Position numbers and translations under genes: made by a program | The notes under the pieces: model-generated | The model's input: the letters and a program-made list of their open reading frames with translations, nothing else | Databases searched by the model: none | What the model was told of the DNA's origin: nothing | Part shown: piece by piece, positions 24,937 through 33,788 of the stretch | Position numbering within the stretch: position 1 is the stretch's first letter | Layout: each line of letters starts with the position of its first letter | NCBI RefSeq assembly: GCF_004912145.1 | Contig: NZ_STGT01000002.1 | Span: 124,001-188,000 of the forward strand | Length of the DNA: 64,000 bases | Source of the DNA: Peteryoungia rhizophila | GTDB lineage: Bacteria > Pseudomonadota > Alphaproteobacteria > Rhizobiales > Rhizobiaceae | Reading direction: 5' to 3'

Positions 24937-26303
24937 GACTGTTCTCCAGTTTTGGTCTTGCAGATGGATAGGGTGGTGGTGTCATCGACAGGCGCGTCAA
25001 AGGTGACTTCCACCTTGTCGATCGAGCCTGCGGGGAAGCCACCGAGAGAGAAGAAGTAGCGGCCGGTCGAGCGCAGGCGATCACCGCGCTCGATCGAGCG
25101 GGTGCGAACGGTTCCGTCGGCGCCTGTCAGCGTGAAGGTGGCCTTGCGGCTGCTGTCGCTGCCAATGTCTGCGAGGATGACGTCGTCGGTGCTGAGCTTG
25201 GCCGTGGAAAGAGCGGCTTCGACTGCATTTTCGCCGCTTGCCGTCGAAGGAACAGCGGGGCTGCATTCGCCGAGCGAGGCGGCCACGATCTCCGCCCAGG
25301 GTGCGTCGCCATACTGGCCGAGATTGTTGTAGATCGGGTTTTCCCAGATCAGGAAGCGCGGACGTTGCTCCTGGAACTCGCGCGAGGTGATGTAGGAGAG
25401 GATCGATCCGAACTGATTGCCGCCTGAAATCGAGTAGTTGTCGAGGGGGATGCCAGTCCAGTGCTCGAGATATCCGGCGAAGTTGCTGATCGGCTTGTCG
25501 GAGTAACTGGTGCCGATGAGGGCGATTGTGGCCGCGTCTCCACTTCCGAAAATGTCCATCGAGCCGGAGCCGGCCGATTCGTCTTCGACACGTGTCGCCT
25601 CATAGGTGTGGGCGGTGACCGTGGGCACGTGGTTCACGCAATGCTTCTGCAGGAGTTCGCGCATGCTGGAGAATTCCTCCGGCGGCGGGACTTCCTTCAT
25701 GTCGAAAAGGACAGGCTCGACGCCTTCGTATGCCGGCAATGCCTTGACGCGGTCGCCGATCGCCTTCGCTGCGATATCCGCTCCGTGTGCCGTCCAGTGG
25801 AAGTCGGCCTGGAAAAAGGAGTGTTCGCCGAAGCTGTTTCGATTGTTCTGTCGCATCGGTGTCGCGATATCGACGGCGGCCACGCCCTTGTCGTTCAGAC
25901 GGCGAACCACGTCGTCATAGATCTCGGTCGCGATGCCGGCATCGAAGCCATAGAGGGATGCGCGAGCGGGCACGAGTTCGGGAAGGACTTGCGATTTCGT
26001 CGGCAGGGGCACGTAGATCAGCTTCGTTCCGTTTTTCTCCAGCGCCTTTGCCATGGCCGCCAGATTGTCGACCGTCTGATCGGTGAAGGCGTGCTGCAGG
26101 CGCATGTCGGCGAGGATACGGAAAAACATTCCGTCCTTGCCCTCGATCATCTGGAGCTCGGCGATCTCTTCCAGGCTGTTGCAGCCGTATGAAGAGGGCG
26201 TATCGCCTCCGCCTGTTTCGGCCTGGGCCTGGTTGCCGACCGCCACTATGATGGCGGCAAGGGCTGTGCCGGCGAGTATGCGTGTCTGGCGAACTCGGGT
26301 CAT
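24933..26303 (-). CDS. algX: Alginate O-acetyltransferase AlgX with C-terminal carbohydrate-binding domain
   Basis: AlgX is the terminal SGNH-fold acetyltransferase that acetylates polymannuronate in the periplasm. The 456-residue product has a signal peptide, an SGNH domain with Asp167 and His169 in QADFHWTAHG, and Ser266 in LIGTSYSD, so the triad is intact. Beyond about residue 360 a beta-rich region (ILADIGSDSSRKATFTL to EVTFDAPVDDTTTLSICKT) matches the position of the AlgX carbohydrate-binding module. It overlaps its neighbours on both sides (ATGA), between the small Sel1 protein and algF. Confidence 0.87.
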   Translation of the reverse strand: MTRVRQTRILAGTALAAIIVAVGNQAQAETGGGDTPSSYGCNSLEEIAELQMIEGKDGMFFRILADMRLQHAFTDQTVDNLAAMAKALEKNGTKLIYVPLPTKSQVLPELVPARASLYGFDAGIATEIYDDVVRRLNDKGVAAVDIATPMRQNNRNSFGEHSFFQADFHWTAHGADIAAKAIGDRVKALPAYEGVEPVLFDMKEVPPPEEFSSMRELLQKHCVNHVPTVTAHTYEATRVEDESAGSGSMDIFGSGDAATIALIGTSYSDKPISNFAGYLEHWTGIPLDNYSISGGNQFGSILSYITSREFQEQRPRFLIWENPIYNNLGQYGDAPWAEIVAASLGECSPAVPSTASGENAVEAALSTAKLSTDDVILADIGSDSSRKATFTLTGADGTVRTRSIERGDRLRSTGRYFFSLGGFPAGSIDKVEVTFDAPVDDTTTLSICKTKTGEQS

Positions 26304-27079
26304 TGCTGAACCTCCGCGGTTGTTTCACTGGACTTTGTTTGGAGCTGCGCCAGGAGATTGCTCGCTGCCGCCTTCATTCCGAGGCTGCCGTTCTCCTCGG
26401 CAATCGCGAGAAAACGGGTTGCCTGTTCGGTCTGCTCCGGGGTGCGGTTTCGGTCGGACAGGAGAAGCACGGCCAGCTTGAAGGCGGTGTCGCCGTTCTT
26501 CCTGCCAACACCGGAGGTGAGAAGCGCTTCCAGCTCGTGACGCTTGTCACCGAACACTCGGCCTTCGCTGTAGAGCCGGATCAGGCCCTCGACTGCCTTG
26601 TCGTTCCCCTTGCGGGCTTGCAGCCGGAGGGCGGTTTCCGCACTCGTGAGATGCGATGGAGACAATTCGAGGCTGTCATTGCCGAGGATGTCCATCATGT
26701 GGCGCACCGCGTAACCGCGATCCTGATAGGCCGCGATCGAGAAATAGTGCAGAGCATCGGTTGCGAGCTTCGGATCGCCCTGCTTCTGGATACGTTCGGC
26801 GAGCTTGAAGGCGCCGATCCCGTCCTTGGCATCGGCCAGCGCCTGAAGTTCACCGTATGAGACCTTCTTGCCGGCGAGCAGACGCTTGCGCGCTTCCTGC
26901 AACGGGAGCGGCAGATGCGAGGCAGGGCCCATGGTCTTGCGCTTGGCGGGCTTGGTCGGTTCGACGGTTTCCGGCGGATTGCGCGGGAAGAAGGGTTTTA
27001 CCGCATGGGCGGGTGACAACCCCATCAGAGGCAATCCGATCATGGTGGCGCAGAGAAGGCGGACGATACAATCAGACAT
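26300..27079 (-). CDS. Small Sel1/TPR-like periplasmic protein of the alginate cluster
   Basis: A 259-residue protein with signal peptide ending near GLSPAHA, a Pro/Lys-rich linker (PRNPPETVEPTKPAKRK) and a helical repeat region: GAFKLAERIQKQGDPKLATDALHYFSIAA and AVEGLIRLYSEGRVFGD resemble Sel1 repeats. No lipobox. The start at ATG 27079 has GGAGG and overlaps the algJ stop by 8 bases. It occupies the operon position between the two acetyltransferases algJ and algX, so a second, shorter AlgK-like scaffold is likely. Family assignment rests on repeat pattern and context. Confidence 0.65.
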   Translation of the reverse strand: MSDCIVRLLCATMIGLPLMGLSPAHAVKPFFPRNPPETVEPTKPAKRKTMGPASHLPLPLQEARKRLLAGKKVSYGELQALADAKDGIGAFKLAERIQKQGDPKLATDALHYFSIAAYQDRGYAVRHMMDILGNDSLELSPSHLTSAETALRLQARKGNDKAVEGLIRLYSEGRVFGDKRHELEALLTSGVGRKNGDTAFKLAVLLLSDRNRTPEQTEQATRFLAIAEENGSLGMKAAASNLLAQLQTKSSETTAEVQQ

Positions 27080-28199
27080 TGCCACCTCCGGGCTTCTTGT
27101 CACTGTCGCGCTCCCACAGCGTCTTGGTGCCGAGGTAACGGATCGGGAATTCCCAGACGACGACGGTGGGCGTCGTCTCGTCGAGCGCGGAACCGGCCAG
27201 CAGGTCCATCATCGGGACACCTGGTCCAAGGCCCTCCTTGGCGACGTTCACGACATCTGATCGCAGCGATTGGCGGAGGAAGTCGGCGAAGGACCAGTTC
27301 TCGTTCGCACTGTAGCTGGTTCCCACCAGCATGATCGGGACAGCCGTGTCGTCGCCGAAGATGTCGGCGCCGGCGGCGGCTGCATTCACTGTCGTGCGGT
27401 AGATCGGGATGTTTTCCTCTTTCAATCCCACTCCCGGTGCGTAATCGGGTGACGTGACGAACTTGGTCAGGTCTCCCCAAAGCGAGACGGGGGTCTGCCA
27501 CTGTGCGGTCACCTCCTCGGAGGGAAGCGTGATGCCGGCCATCTGCAGACCGGTCTGGACGGCTTCCGCGGTCGCTTTTGCCCCGGCGGGTGACCAGTGC
27601 GTGTCCGACTTGAGGAATACTTCGCCGAAGGGTTTTGCTGCCAGAAGGGCAGGGCGGGTGTCGGCGATGACGATCGCTTGTCGCTTCAGGGCCGCGATGA
27701 AGCTGCCATAGGTCTCAGCCATGGCCGTTCCGCGAACGACTGAGGGGACCTCTTCGGAATAGACGTCCGATTTCGCCGGAAGTGGCGCGACGATCAACTG
27801 GATGCCACGAGCCTCCAGCTCACGCTTGACCTCGGCAATCCGACCGACTGCATCTTCGATTTCGGCCGCGGGGACGGTCTTGAACTCCTCGGCTGTGAAA
27901 AACCAACCGTCATCTCCGACGATGACACCCTTGCGACCGGCGCCCAGAAGGGCGTAGCGCGCATTGCCGAACAGACCGACGGAGGCTGCCCGGTGCGGCA
28001 GTTCGTTCTTGTAGAGTGCGTCGAGGTCGCGTGTCGCCTCGCCATCGATCACGTAGCCGAGCGACAATTCCTTTTGCTCCGATGCTTGAGCCGTCGGTGA
28101 CGCTGCATTCAGAAGCAGGGCCGAGTTGGCATAGAGCGCGTAGCCGAAGAAGGCGGCCGGCAGAACCAATGTGGCTGTGTGTTGGCGCAGACTGGGCAT
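27072..28199 (-). CDS. algJ: Alginate O-acetyltransferase AlgJ
   Basis: AlgJ is an inner-membrane-anchored SGNH-like acetyltransferase that passes acetyl groups from AlgI towards AlgX. The 375-residue product has an uncleaved or N-terminal membrane segment (TATLVLPAAFFGYALYANSALLL), the acid/base motif FLKSDTHWSPAG and the nucleophile region MLVGTSYSANENWSF. It lacks the C-terminal carbohydrate-binding region of AlgX, which separates the two paralogues. AGGAG lies 8 bases before the ATG; algI ends 13 bases upstream. Confidence 0.86.
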   Translation of the reverse strand: MPSLRQHTATLVLPAAFFGYALYANSALLLNAASPTAQASEQKELSLGYVIDGEATRDLDALYKNELPHRAASVGLFGNARYALLGAGRKGVIVGDDGWFFTAEEFKTVPAAEIEDAVGRIAEVKRELEARGIQLIVAPLPAKSDVYSEEVPSVVRGTAMAETYGSFIAALKRQAIVIADTRPALLAAKPFGEVFLKSDTHWSPAGAKATAEAVQTGLQMAGITLPSEEVTAQWQTPVSLWGDLTKFVTSPDYAPGVGLKEENIPIYRTTVNAAAAGADIFGDDTAVPIMLVGTSYSANENWSFADFLRQSLRSDVVNVAKEGLGPGVPMMDLLAGSALDETTPTVVVWEFPIRYLGTKTLWERDSDKKPGGGNV

Positions 28200-28212
28200 G
28201 GTGTTGCTCCTG

Positions 28213-29661
28213 TCAGAACTGGAAGTAGAGGAAGGGGGAGGCGGACTGCTCGGCGAGGCGCGCGATGGTGACTGCCAGAAGGGCCGTCATTGCGAGCGGA
28301 TAGGCGATGGACGGGGCTGCAATGATCGAGCCGTCGGAAGCCACTCGCGGCGCGCCGGCGAGCGGCACACGGTCCGGATCGGTCATGTGCTTGAAGCGCG
28401 GCTCGAGGATGACGGCGACCACGGCGAGCAGGATGAAGACGAGGTGTTCCTGGTTGACGCTCGCCAGGAATTCCAGGCTCGGCGCCATGCCGTTCAGGCC
28501 GAGCATGCCGGCATAGACCGAGAAGGCTTCGCCGACGCTAGTGGCGCGGAACATGACCCAGCCGATGACGACAAGTAGCAGTGTGGCGGGTACCGTCACG
28601 ACCTTACTCAGGCTGGCGCGGGCATAGCCGGTGTAGCGCTCAATTGCCAGCCAGCTGCCGTGCCAGGCACCCCAGAGCACGAAGGTCCAGGCCGCGCCGT
28701 GCCAAAGGCCGCCGAGCAACATGACCAGGAAGAGGTTGAGGTAGGTGCGCAACGGTCCCAAACGATTGCCGCCGAGCGGGATGTAGAGGTAGTCGCGCAG
28801 CCAGGTCGACAGGCTGATGTGCCAACGCTGCCAGAATTCGGTGATCGAGGCGCTGAAATAGGGTGTGTCGAAGTTGCGAATGAACTTGAAGCCCATCATC
28901 AGGCCTAGGCCGATGGCCATGTCGGAATAGCCGGAGAAGTCGAAATAGAGCTGCAGGGTGTAGGCGGCGGCCCCGAGCCAGCCTTCGACGAAGGTGACAT
29001 TGCCAGAGGCGAAGGCGGCATCCGCGACCGGAGCGATGGAGTCGGCCAGCAGAACCTTCTTGGCGAGGCCGATGGTGAAGATGCCGAGACCGGTTGAGAA
29101 CAGGGCGAGGCTGTGGGTGCGGGAGTGGAACTGGTCGGCCAGATCCTTGAAACGCAGGATGGGACCGGCGATCAGCTGCGGAAACAGCGCGATGAAGGCG
29201 GCGAAGTCGACGAAGTTGCGGGTCGCCGGTGTATCCTTGCGGTAAACGTCGATGACGTAGCCGACAGCCTGGAAGATGTAGAAGGAAATGCCGATCGGCA
29301 GGATCAGGCGCCAGTGGACGCCGAGTTCATCGGGCGTCGTGCCGAGCAAAGCCGCGAAACTGTCGACGAAGAAGTTCAGATACTTGAATACGCCAAGCAC
29401 GGACAGGCAGCCGACGACGCCGAGCACAAGCGGGATCTTGGCGCGGGCCTGGCCCTCCCAGCGTTCGATCATCAGGCCGCAGCCATAAGCCCAGGCGGTG
29501 ACGCCGACGAACAAGACCAGAAAGTCCGGTCGCCACCAGCAATAGAAAATGTAGGAGCCAATGAGGATGGTCCACGACTTCAGCCTGTCAGGCGTGAGGT
29601 AGTAGGCGGCCAGGAACAGCGGCAGAAAAAGAAACAGGAACGTCTCTGACGAAAAGACCAT
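28213..29661 (-). CDS. algI: Alginate O-acetylation MBOAT membrane protein AlgI
   Basis: AlgI is the multi-pass membrane-bound O-acyltransferase that moves acetyl groups across the inner membrane. The 482-residue product begins MVFSSETFLFLFLPLFLAAYYL and has about ten hydrophobic segments, the WRPDFLVLF region, FPQLIAGPILRF, DFSGYSDMAIGLGLMMG, FWQRWHISLSTWLRDY and GGLWHGAAWTFVLWG, the last containing the catalytic MBOAT His. GGGAG precedes the ATG just past the algG stop. It pairs with AlgJ, AlgX and AlgF in this operon, so the polymer is probably acetylated. Confidence 0.92.
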   Translation of the reverse strand: MVFSSETFLFLFLPLFLAAYYLTPDRLKSWTILIGSYIFYCWWRPDFLVLFVGVTAWAYGCGLMIERWEGQARAKIPLVLGVVGCLSVLGVFKYLNFFVDSFAALLGTTPDELGVHWRLILPIGISFYIFQAVGYVIDVYRKDTPATRNFVDFAAFIALFPQLIAGPILRFKDLADQFHSRTHSLALFSTGLGIFTIGLAKKVLLADSIAPVADAAFASGNVTFVEGWLGAAAYTLQLYFDFSGYSDMAIGLGLMMGFKFIRNFDTPYFSASITEFWQRWHISLSTWLRDYLYIPLGGNRLGPLRTYLNLFLVMLLGGLWHGAAWTFVLWGAWHGSWLAIERYTGYARASLSKVVTVPATLLLVVIGWVMFRATSVGEAFSVYAGMLGLNGMAPSLEFLASVNQEHLVFILLAVVAVILEPRFKHMTDPDRVPLAGAPRVASDGSIIAAPSIAYPLAMTALLAVTIARLAEQSASPFLYFQF

Positions 29662-29663
29662 TG

Positions 29664-31172
29664 TCAGCTCCCGGTTTTACAATCCACCGGAGCGGTGGAT
29701 GAGGTGTTGGCGTGAATGGTGAGTGCCTTAGGCTTCGCATCGGCGGAGGCGGCAGTCTCGAGAAGTTCGGGTACGTATGGGGCGAACTCGCCGTCGAGCA
29801 GGATCGGCGACTGGCCGGCGAAGTCATTGGCCTTGAGGGCCACTTCACTCGCAGCGCCGCCGTGGATGCCTGATTTGTTGGCAGAGAAGGCGTTGCCGTC
29901 GATGGCGACACGGGCATTGTCATCCTGGTCGATGATCGAGATACCGGCGCCGGCATTGGCGATGAGATCGTTGTGCGACAGGGTGAGCGCATGGCTCGCC
30001 CGCACCTTGATGCCGACCTGGCTGTTCGACAGCATGATATTGTCGGAAATGGTGACGCAGGCGCTGCGTACGACCGAGACGCCGCCTCGGCCGTTGCGCG
30101 ACATCAGATTGCCAGTGATGGAGACATCGCGAGCGTCGTTCGCAACGAAGACGCCGCTGCCGCGATTGCCGAGCAGGATGTTTCCGGTGACCCGGATCGA
30201 CGAACTCGTGTTCTGGATATCGATTGCCTGTGTTTCGGTTGTGCCGGTGATGATGTTGTCGCTGATATCGGCGCCGGTGACGCCCTTCATGGCGATCGCC
30301 GGGCCCGTGCCACCCGAGAAGCGGTTGCCCGCAACAAGCATGCGATGGGTGTTTTCCAGGCTGAGGCCGGACACGTTCTGAAAGCTGCTGTCGACGACAT
30401 GGGACGTGATTTTCGACGGGAACAGTGCCGCACCGAGGATCGACAGCCCGCTGGTGGAGCCGGCGCCTGCATAGCCGAGACGGCTGAAGCGGGCGCCCGA
30501 GGCCTGCAACGCGCCGGTCATTGCGGTTGCGACGAAGGGTCGAAAGCTATTCAGGCCGGAATTTTCACCCGCGGAGGCTTTGAGTTCGCCGCCATCCACG
30601 GTCAGTAGACCGGAGTTGAGCAGGAATGCGCCATCTGCTGTCGAGAGTTCCAGTGACTGCTGCGGCTCGATGACGAGCGCTGAATCCGACCAGATGACGA
30701 TCGGCCAGCGGGAAAGGATAGTCTCCCCCCTGCGTTCCACAGCGCCGGGAAAGAGCTTTTCCGCCTCGGCTGCCAACTGGTCGAGCGTCATGGCGCCGCC
30801 GCGGATAAAGAGCGCCGGTGCCGCTCGGTTGACGAGAGCCTTCTCGATCTCGGTATCGAACTGGCGCGCGGTCTGCAGGCGCAGTTGGGCCAGCATGAAG
30901 TCGATCGGCACAGTCTGGAGTTTGCCGACAGTCGTCAGACGGTGCAGGGCAGGGCGGGGGGCGGCCTCTGTCCGGTCGATCATTGCCAAACGGCCGGTCA
31001 GGAGTTCTCGGGCATCATCCTTGCGGGTGTCGACGGATTGGAGCCGTGCTCCGATCTCGGCGACGGTCCGGGTCAGCCCGGCCAGCTCCGCCCTGCCGAG
31101 GCTCTCGGCGCGCAGGCCGTGAGCCGTCGACGTCAGCAGAAGTGCCAGAAGAAGGGGGAGGCCCTTGCGCAT
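29664..31172 (-). CDS. algG: AlgG-like mannuronan epimerase family protein, DPHD motif not found
   Basis: A 502-residue secreted right-handed parallel beta-helix protein. A signal peptide (MRKGLPLLLALLLTSTAHG) is followed by the AlgG-type N-terminal region ILSRWPIVIWSDSALVIEP and LSTADGAFLLNSG, then repeated coils such as GADISDNIITG, VSITGNLMSRNGRGGVSVV and LTLSHNDLIANAGAGISII. Pseudomonas AlgG converts mannuronate to guluronate with a DPHD motif and a nearby His; I find no DPHD here. It may be a structural epimerase relative. ATG 31172 is favoured because GAGGG is 7 bases upstream; ATG 31178 is possible. Confidence 0.78.
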   Translation of the reverse strand: MRKGLPLLLALLLTSTAHGLRAESLGRAELAGLTRTVAEIGARLQSVDTRKDDARELLTGRLAMIDRTEAAPRPALHRLTTVGKLQTVPIDFMLAQLRLQTARQFDTEIEKALVNRAAPALFIRGGAMTLDQLAAEAEKLFPGAVERRGETILSRWPIVIWSDSALVIEPQQSLELSTADGAFLLNSGLLTVDGGELKASAGENSGLNSFRPFVATAMTGALQASGARFSRLGYAGAGSTSGLSILGAALFPSKITSHVVDSSFQNVSGLSLENTHRMLVAGNRFSGGTGPAIAMKGVTGADISDNIITGTTETQAIDIQNTSSSIRVTGNILLGNRGSGVFVANDARDVSITGNLMSRNGRGGVSVVRSACVTISDNIMLSNSQVGIKVRASHALTLSHNDLIANAGAGISIIDQDDNARVAIDGNAFSANKSGIHGGAASEVALKANDFAGQSPILLDGEFAPYVPELLETAASADAKPKALTIHANTSSTAPVDCKTGS

Positions 31173-31182
31173 CGCCATACCC

Positions 31183-32595
31183 TCAGCTGTGCACGAGTTG
31201 CAGGGTGGCGACGGCCTCGGCTTTTTCGACAACGACTTCGCAGACGACCTCCACCAGCTGCATTTCGTGTTCGGGGCCGCAATAGATGGCTGCCGCTTCG
31301 CCTGCGGGGACCTCGAAATTGTCACCGATGCGAAGCGGGCGGGTGACAGCTCCGGTCTTCAGGAGGCCAGCCCCAGAGGTGACCGTCACCATGCGGTGCG
31401 ACGCGGCGTCTTCGGCAATCGGCAGCATGGTGCCGGGACGGAGCGTCATCATGCGCAGCTCGTAGCCTGGGCCGCTCTGTACGCGGCGCACTTCGCCCCA
31501 GGCCATCTGGTTGCGCATGTGCTGGGCGAGTTCGCGACGCTTGATGCTCTCCAGCTTCTTCACGATCTGCTTGACTTGCTGGGCCTGATCGCGCGTCGTG
31601 ATCAGCAGCGCATCGTCGGTGTCGACAACGACGACATCGTCCATTCCGACGAGGGCAATCAGCTTGCCAGAGGCGCGGACATAGGAGTTGCGCGTGTCGA
31701 TGCTGATGACGTCGCCGCTCAGGACATTGCCGTCGGCGTCCTTCTCAGCGATGTGGTGCAGGGCGTTCCAGGCGCCGACATCGCTCCAGGCGACGAGGAG
31801 AGGAGCGATCACCGTGCGCGGGGAATGCTCGAACACGATGGATTCCGTCGGCAGATTGGCCGCCGGCTGCAGCGCTTCAGCATTGAGGTAGAAGGCATGC
31901 TCGGTTTCGAAGCCGTGGTCGAGGGCGTTTTTCACGGCTTCGAAAGTCTGCGGGTCCAAACGCTGGAATTCCGAAATCAACACATCGGCGCGGAAGAGGC
32001 TGAGGCCTGACGCCCAATAGGCGCCGCCGGCATCGATCAGGGCCGTGGCGACCTCGACCGGCGGCTTCTCGATGAAGCTCGCGACCTTGCGGGCGCAGGT
32101 GAGGTCGTCGAGGGCGCCGCCATCGACGATGTAGCCATAACCCGTTTCCGGATATTCGGGCGGAACGCCGAAGAGCACGATGTGACCCTGTTCGGCGGCC
32201 TTTCGGGCGGCGAGAACATTGGCCGGCAGGTCACCCTTGACGATGTGGTCGGAGGGGATGACGCAGATCAGGGAAGCCGGATCCGTCTTGGCCAGCGTCA
32301 GGGCGGTGGCCAGCACGGCCGGCCCGGTATTGCGGGAGATGGGCTCCGCCAGCACACGCGCCGGGCACTTGATGTCGCTCAGCTGGCGCAGAACTGTCGC
32401 GACATGGGCGCTGCTCACGGCGACGATCGGGTCAGCGAAGCCAGGCGCGCGATGGCGCTCTACTGTGGCGTGGAAGAAGGTGGTTTCCGAGTTGCCGTCG
32501 ATGCGCTGGAACTGCTTGGGATGTTCCGTGCGCGAGAGGGGCCAAAGGCGAGTACCGATGCCTCCGCAGAGGATAAGGGGGTGAATGTCTTGCAT
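31183..32595 (-). CDS. algA: Bifunctional mannose-6-phosphate isomerase / mannose-1-phosphate guanylyltransferase
   Basis: This enzyme makes mannose-6-phosphate from fructose-6-phosphate and GDP-mannose from mannose-1-phosphate, the supply for AlgD. The 470-residue product has the N-terminal nucleotidyltransferase motif ILCGGIGTRLWPLSR and the FVEKP-type motif SFIEKPPVEVA, and a C-terminal cupin isomerase region GPGYELRMMTLRPG with AIYCGPEHEMQLVEV. ATG 32595 has AGGAG and starts one residue group before the motif; a longer frame overlaps alg44. Phosphomannomutase (AlgC), the step in between, is not in the window and would come from elsewhere. Confidence 0.94.
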   Translation of the reverse strand: MQDIHPLILCGGIGTRLWPLSRTEHPKQFQRIDGNSETTFFHATVERHRAPGFADPIVAVSSAHVATVLRQLSDIKCPARVLAEPISRNTGPAVLATALTLAKTDPASLICVIPSDHIVKGDLPANVLAARKAAEQGHIVLFGVPPEYPETGYGYIVDGGALDDLTCARKVASFIEKPPVEVATALIDAGGAYWASGLSLFRADVLISEFQRLDPQTFEAVKNALDHGFETEHAFYLNAEALQPAANLPTESIVFEHSPRTVIAPLLVAWSDVGAWNALHHIAEKDADGNVLSGDVISIDTRNSYVRASGKLIALVGMDDVVVVDTDDALLITTRDQAQQVKQIVKKLESIKRRELAQHMRNQMAWGEVRRVQSGPGYELRMMTLRPGTMLPIAEDAASHRMVTVTSGAGLLKTGAVTRPLRIGDNFEVPAGEAAAIYCGPEHEMQLVEVVCEVVVEKAEAVATLQLVHS

Positions 32596-32648
32596 GACTG
32601 CTCCTGTGAATCCGTTGGAGTGACTACGCGGGAAAAACTGCCAGGACT

Positions 32649-33770
32649 TCAGGTGGCGGCCCCCTCCCTGAACCACTCGCCGAGCTTCTGACGCAGGGCG
32701 AAAACACGTTGACTGATGATGCGGACGGAGACAGGTGAGCCGGCGGCTTCGCTGCCGAGTTCGGCGTTCGGCTCGATCAGGGCGCGCACTTCGCCTTCAT
32801 TGCCGACGGCCGTCAGGGCCTCGGCATTCTGCGCGAGGCTGCCGAAGACGACCTTGCCATCGGAGAATCGGAGCTCGGCAATGTCACCGGAGACCAGTTG
32901 TTTGGCCTGGTCGGCCGACACGACGGCCTGGACGACCGGGGTTGCGCTCTCATCAACCACTTCGACGATCGGGTCGCCCGCCATGACGGTGGAACCTTCG
33001 CCGGAGCGGGTCGGCAGGATGCGGCAATCACAGGGCATGTTGACGCTCAGCGTGGTGCCGGAGACCGATTGCAGCGTGTAAAGCACCTCTCCCCGGGTGG
33101 CGCCGAGGTCGAGATAGGAGATCTGGCCGCTGGCGATCGCCCGCAGCGGCTGGCCGCCTGCAGAGAGAACGGCGAGTTGCTTCACTTCCTTGGAGAAAAC
33201 GCGTTCGTAGACGAGGTTGGCGGCGATCCCGGCAAGCGCCAGGCTGAACGCCACGGTTGCCACTGTCTTCAGACCGCTTCCGACCATGCCGCCGATGCTC
33301 GTCTGGGTGCCCTGTTTCTTGCCGCCTGATACGGCTGCCCGTTCCCGCAGGCTGATGATGCCATCAACCGAGGTGACATCGCCGGCGATGTAGCTGTTCA
33401 GGAGATAGCGTAGCGTCGGCAGGTGCTCGCCCGTCGGCTCCAGGAAGTCGAGCCTGACTTCGCCGGTCTCGGCATGGGTGCGGCTGATGCGGACATCCAC
33501 CTGAAGCGAAATCGTATAGCCGTCGAAGTCGAAGCGGAGGACCGCGATGCGTTCCTTGCCCTCGAGCTCTGGCCCCGCGAGGCCCGATACCGTTGCCGAG
33601 ACCAGGGACAGGCTGCGGCCGGTGAACTGGCGTCCGTCGATGACAGCCACGAAGGGGATGTTCGTCTTCGGATGCTCCGTCCCCGTGTCGAGCAGAACCG
33701 GGAAGCTCTCGGCCTGTCCGGTGTAGCCCTGGGAAGCGGTGTCGCGTGCGGCCTTCGTTTCGGTATCCAT
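32649..33770 (-). CDS. alg44: Alg44-type copolymerase with degenerate PilZ domain
   Basis: Alg44 is the inner-membrane partner of the Alg8 polymerase; in Pseudomonas its PilZ domain must bind c-di-GMP. The 373-residue product aligns along the PilZ domain (GYTISLQVDVRIS, LPTLRYLLNSYIAGDV), then has one transmembrane segment (VATVAFSLALAGIAANLVYERVF) and a periplasmic HlyD-like part (ASGQISYLDL, GDPIVEVVDE). The c-di-GMP signature RxxxR is missing near residues 17-30 and the usual DxSxxG is LSLVSATVSG. Either c-di-GMP control is lost or another protein supplies it. It lies between alg8 and algA. Confidence 0.85.
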   Translation of the reverse strand: MDTETKAARDTASQGYTGQAESFPVLLDTGTEHPKTNIPFVAVIDGRQFTGRSLSLVSATVSGLAGPELEGKERIAVLRFDFDGYTISLQVDVRISRTHAETGEVRLDFLEPTGEHLPTLRYLLNSYIAGDVTSVDGIISLRERAAVSGGKKQGTQTSIGGMVGSGLKTVATVAFSLALAGIAANLVYERVFSKEVKQLAVLSAGGQPLRAIASGQISYLDLGATRGEVLYTLQSVSGTTLSVNMPCDCRILPTRSGEGSTVMAGDPIVEVVDESATPVVQAVVSADQAKQLVSGDIAELRFSDGKVVFGSLAQNAEALTAVGNEGEVRALIEPNAELGSEAAGSPVSVRIISQRVFALRQKLGEWFREGAAT

Positions 33771-33788
33771 GGTTACGGTCCTTCGGGG

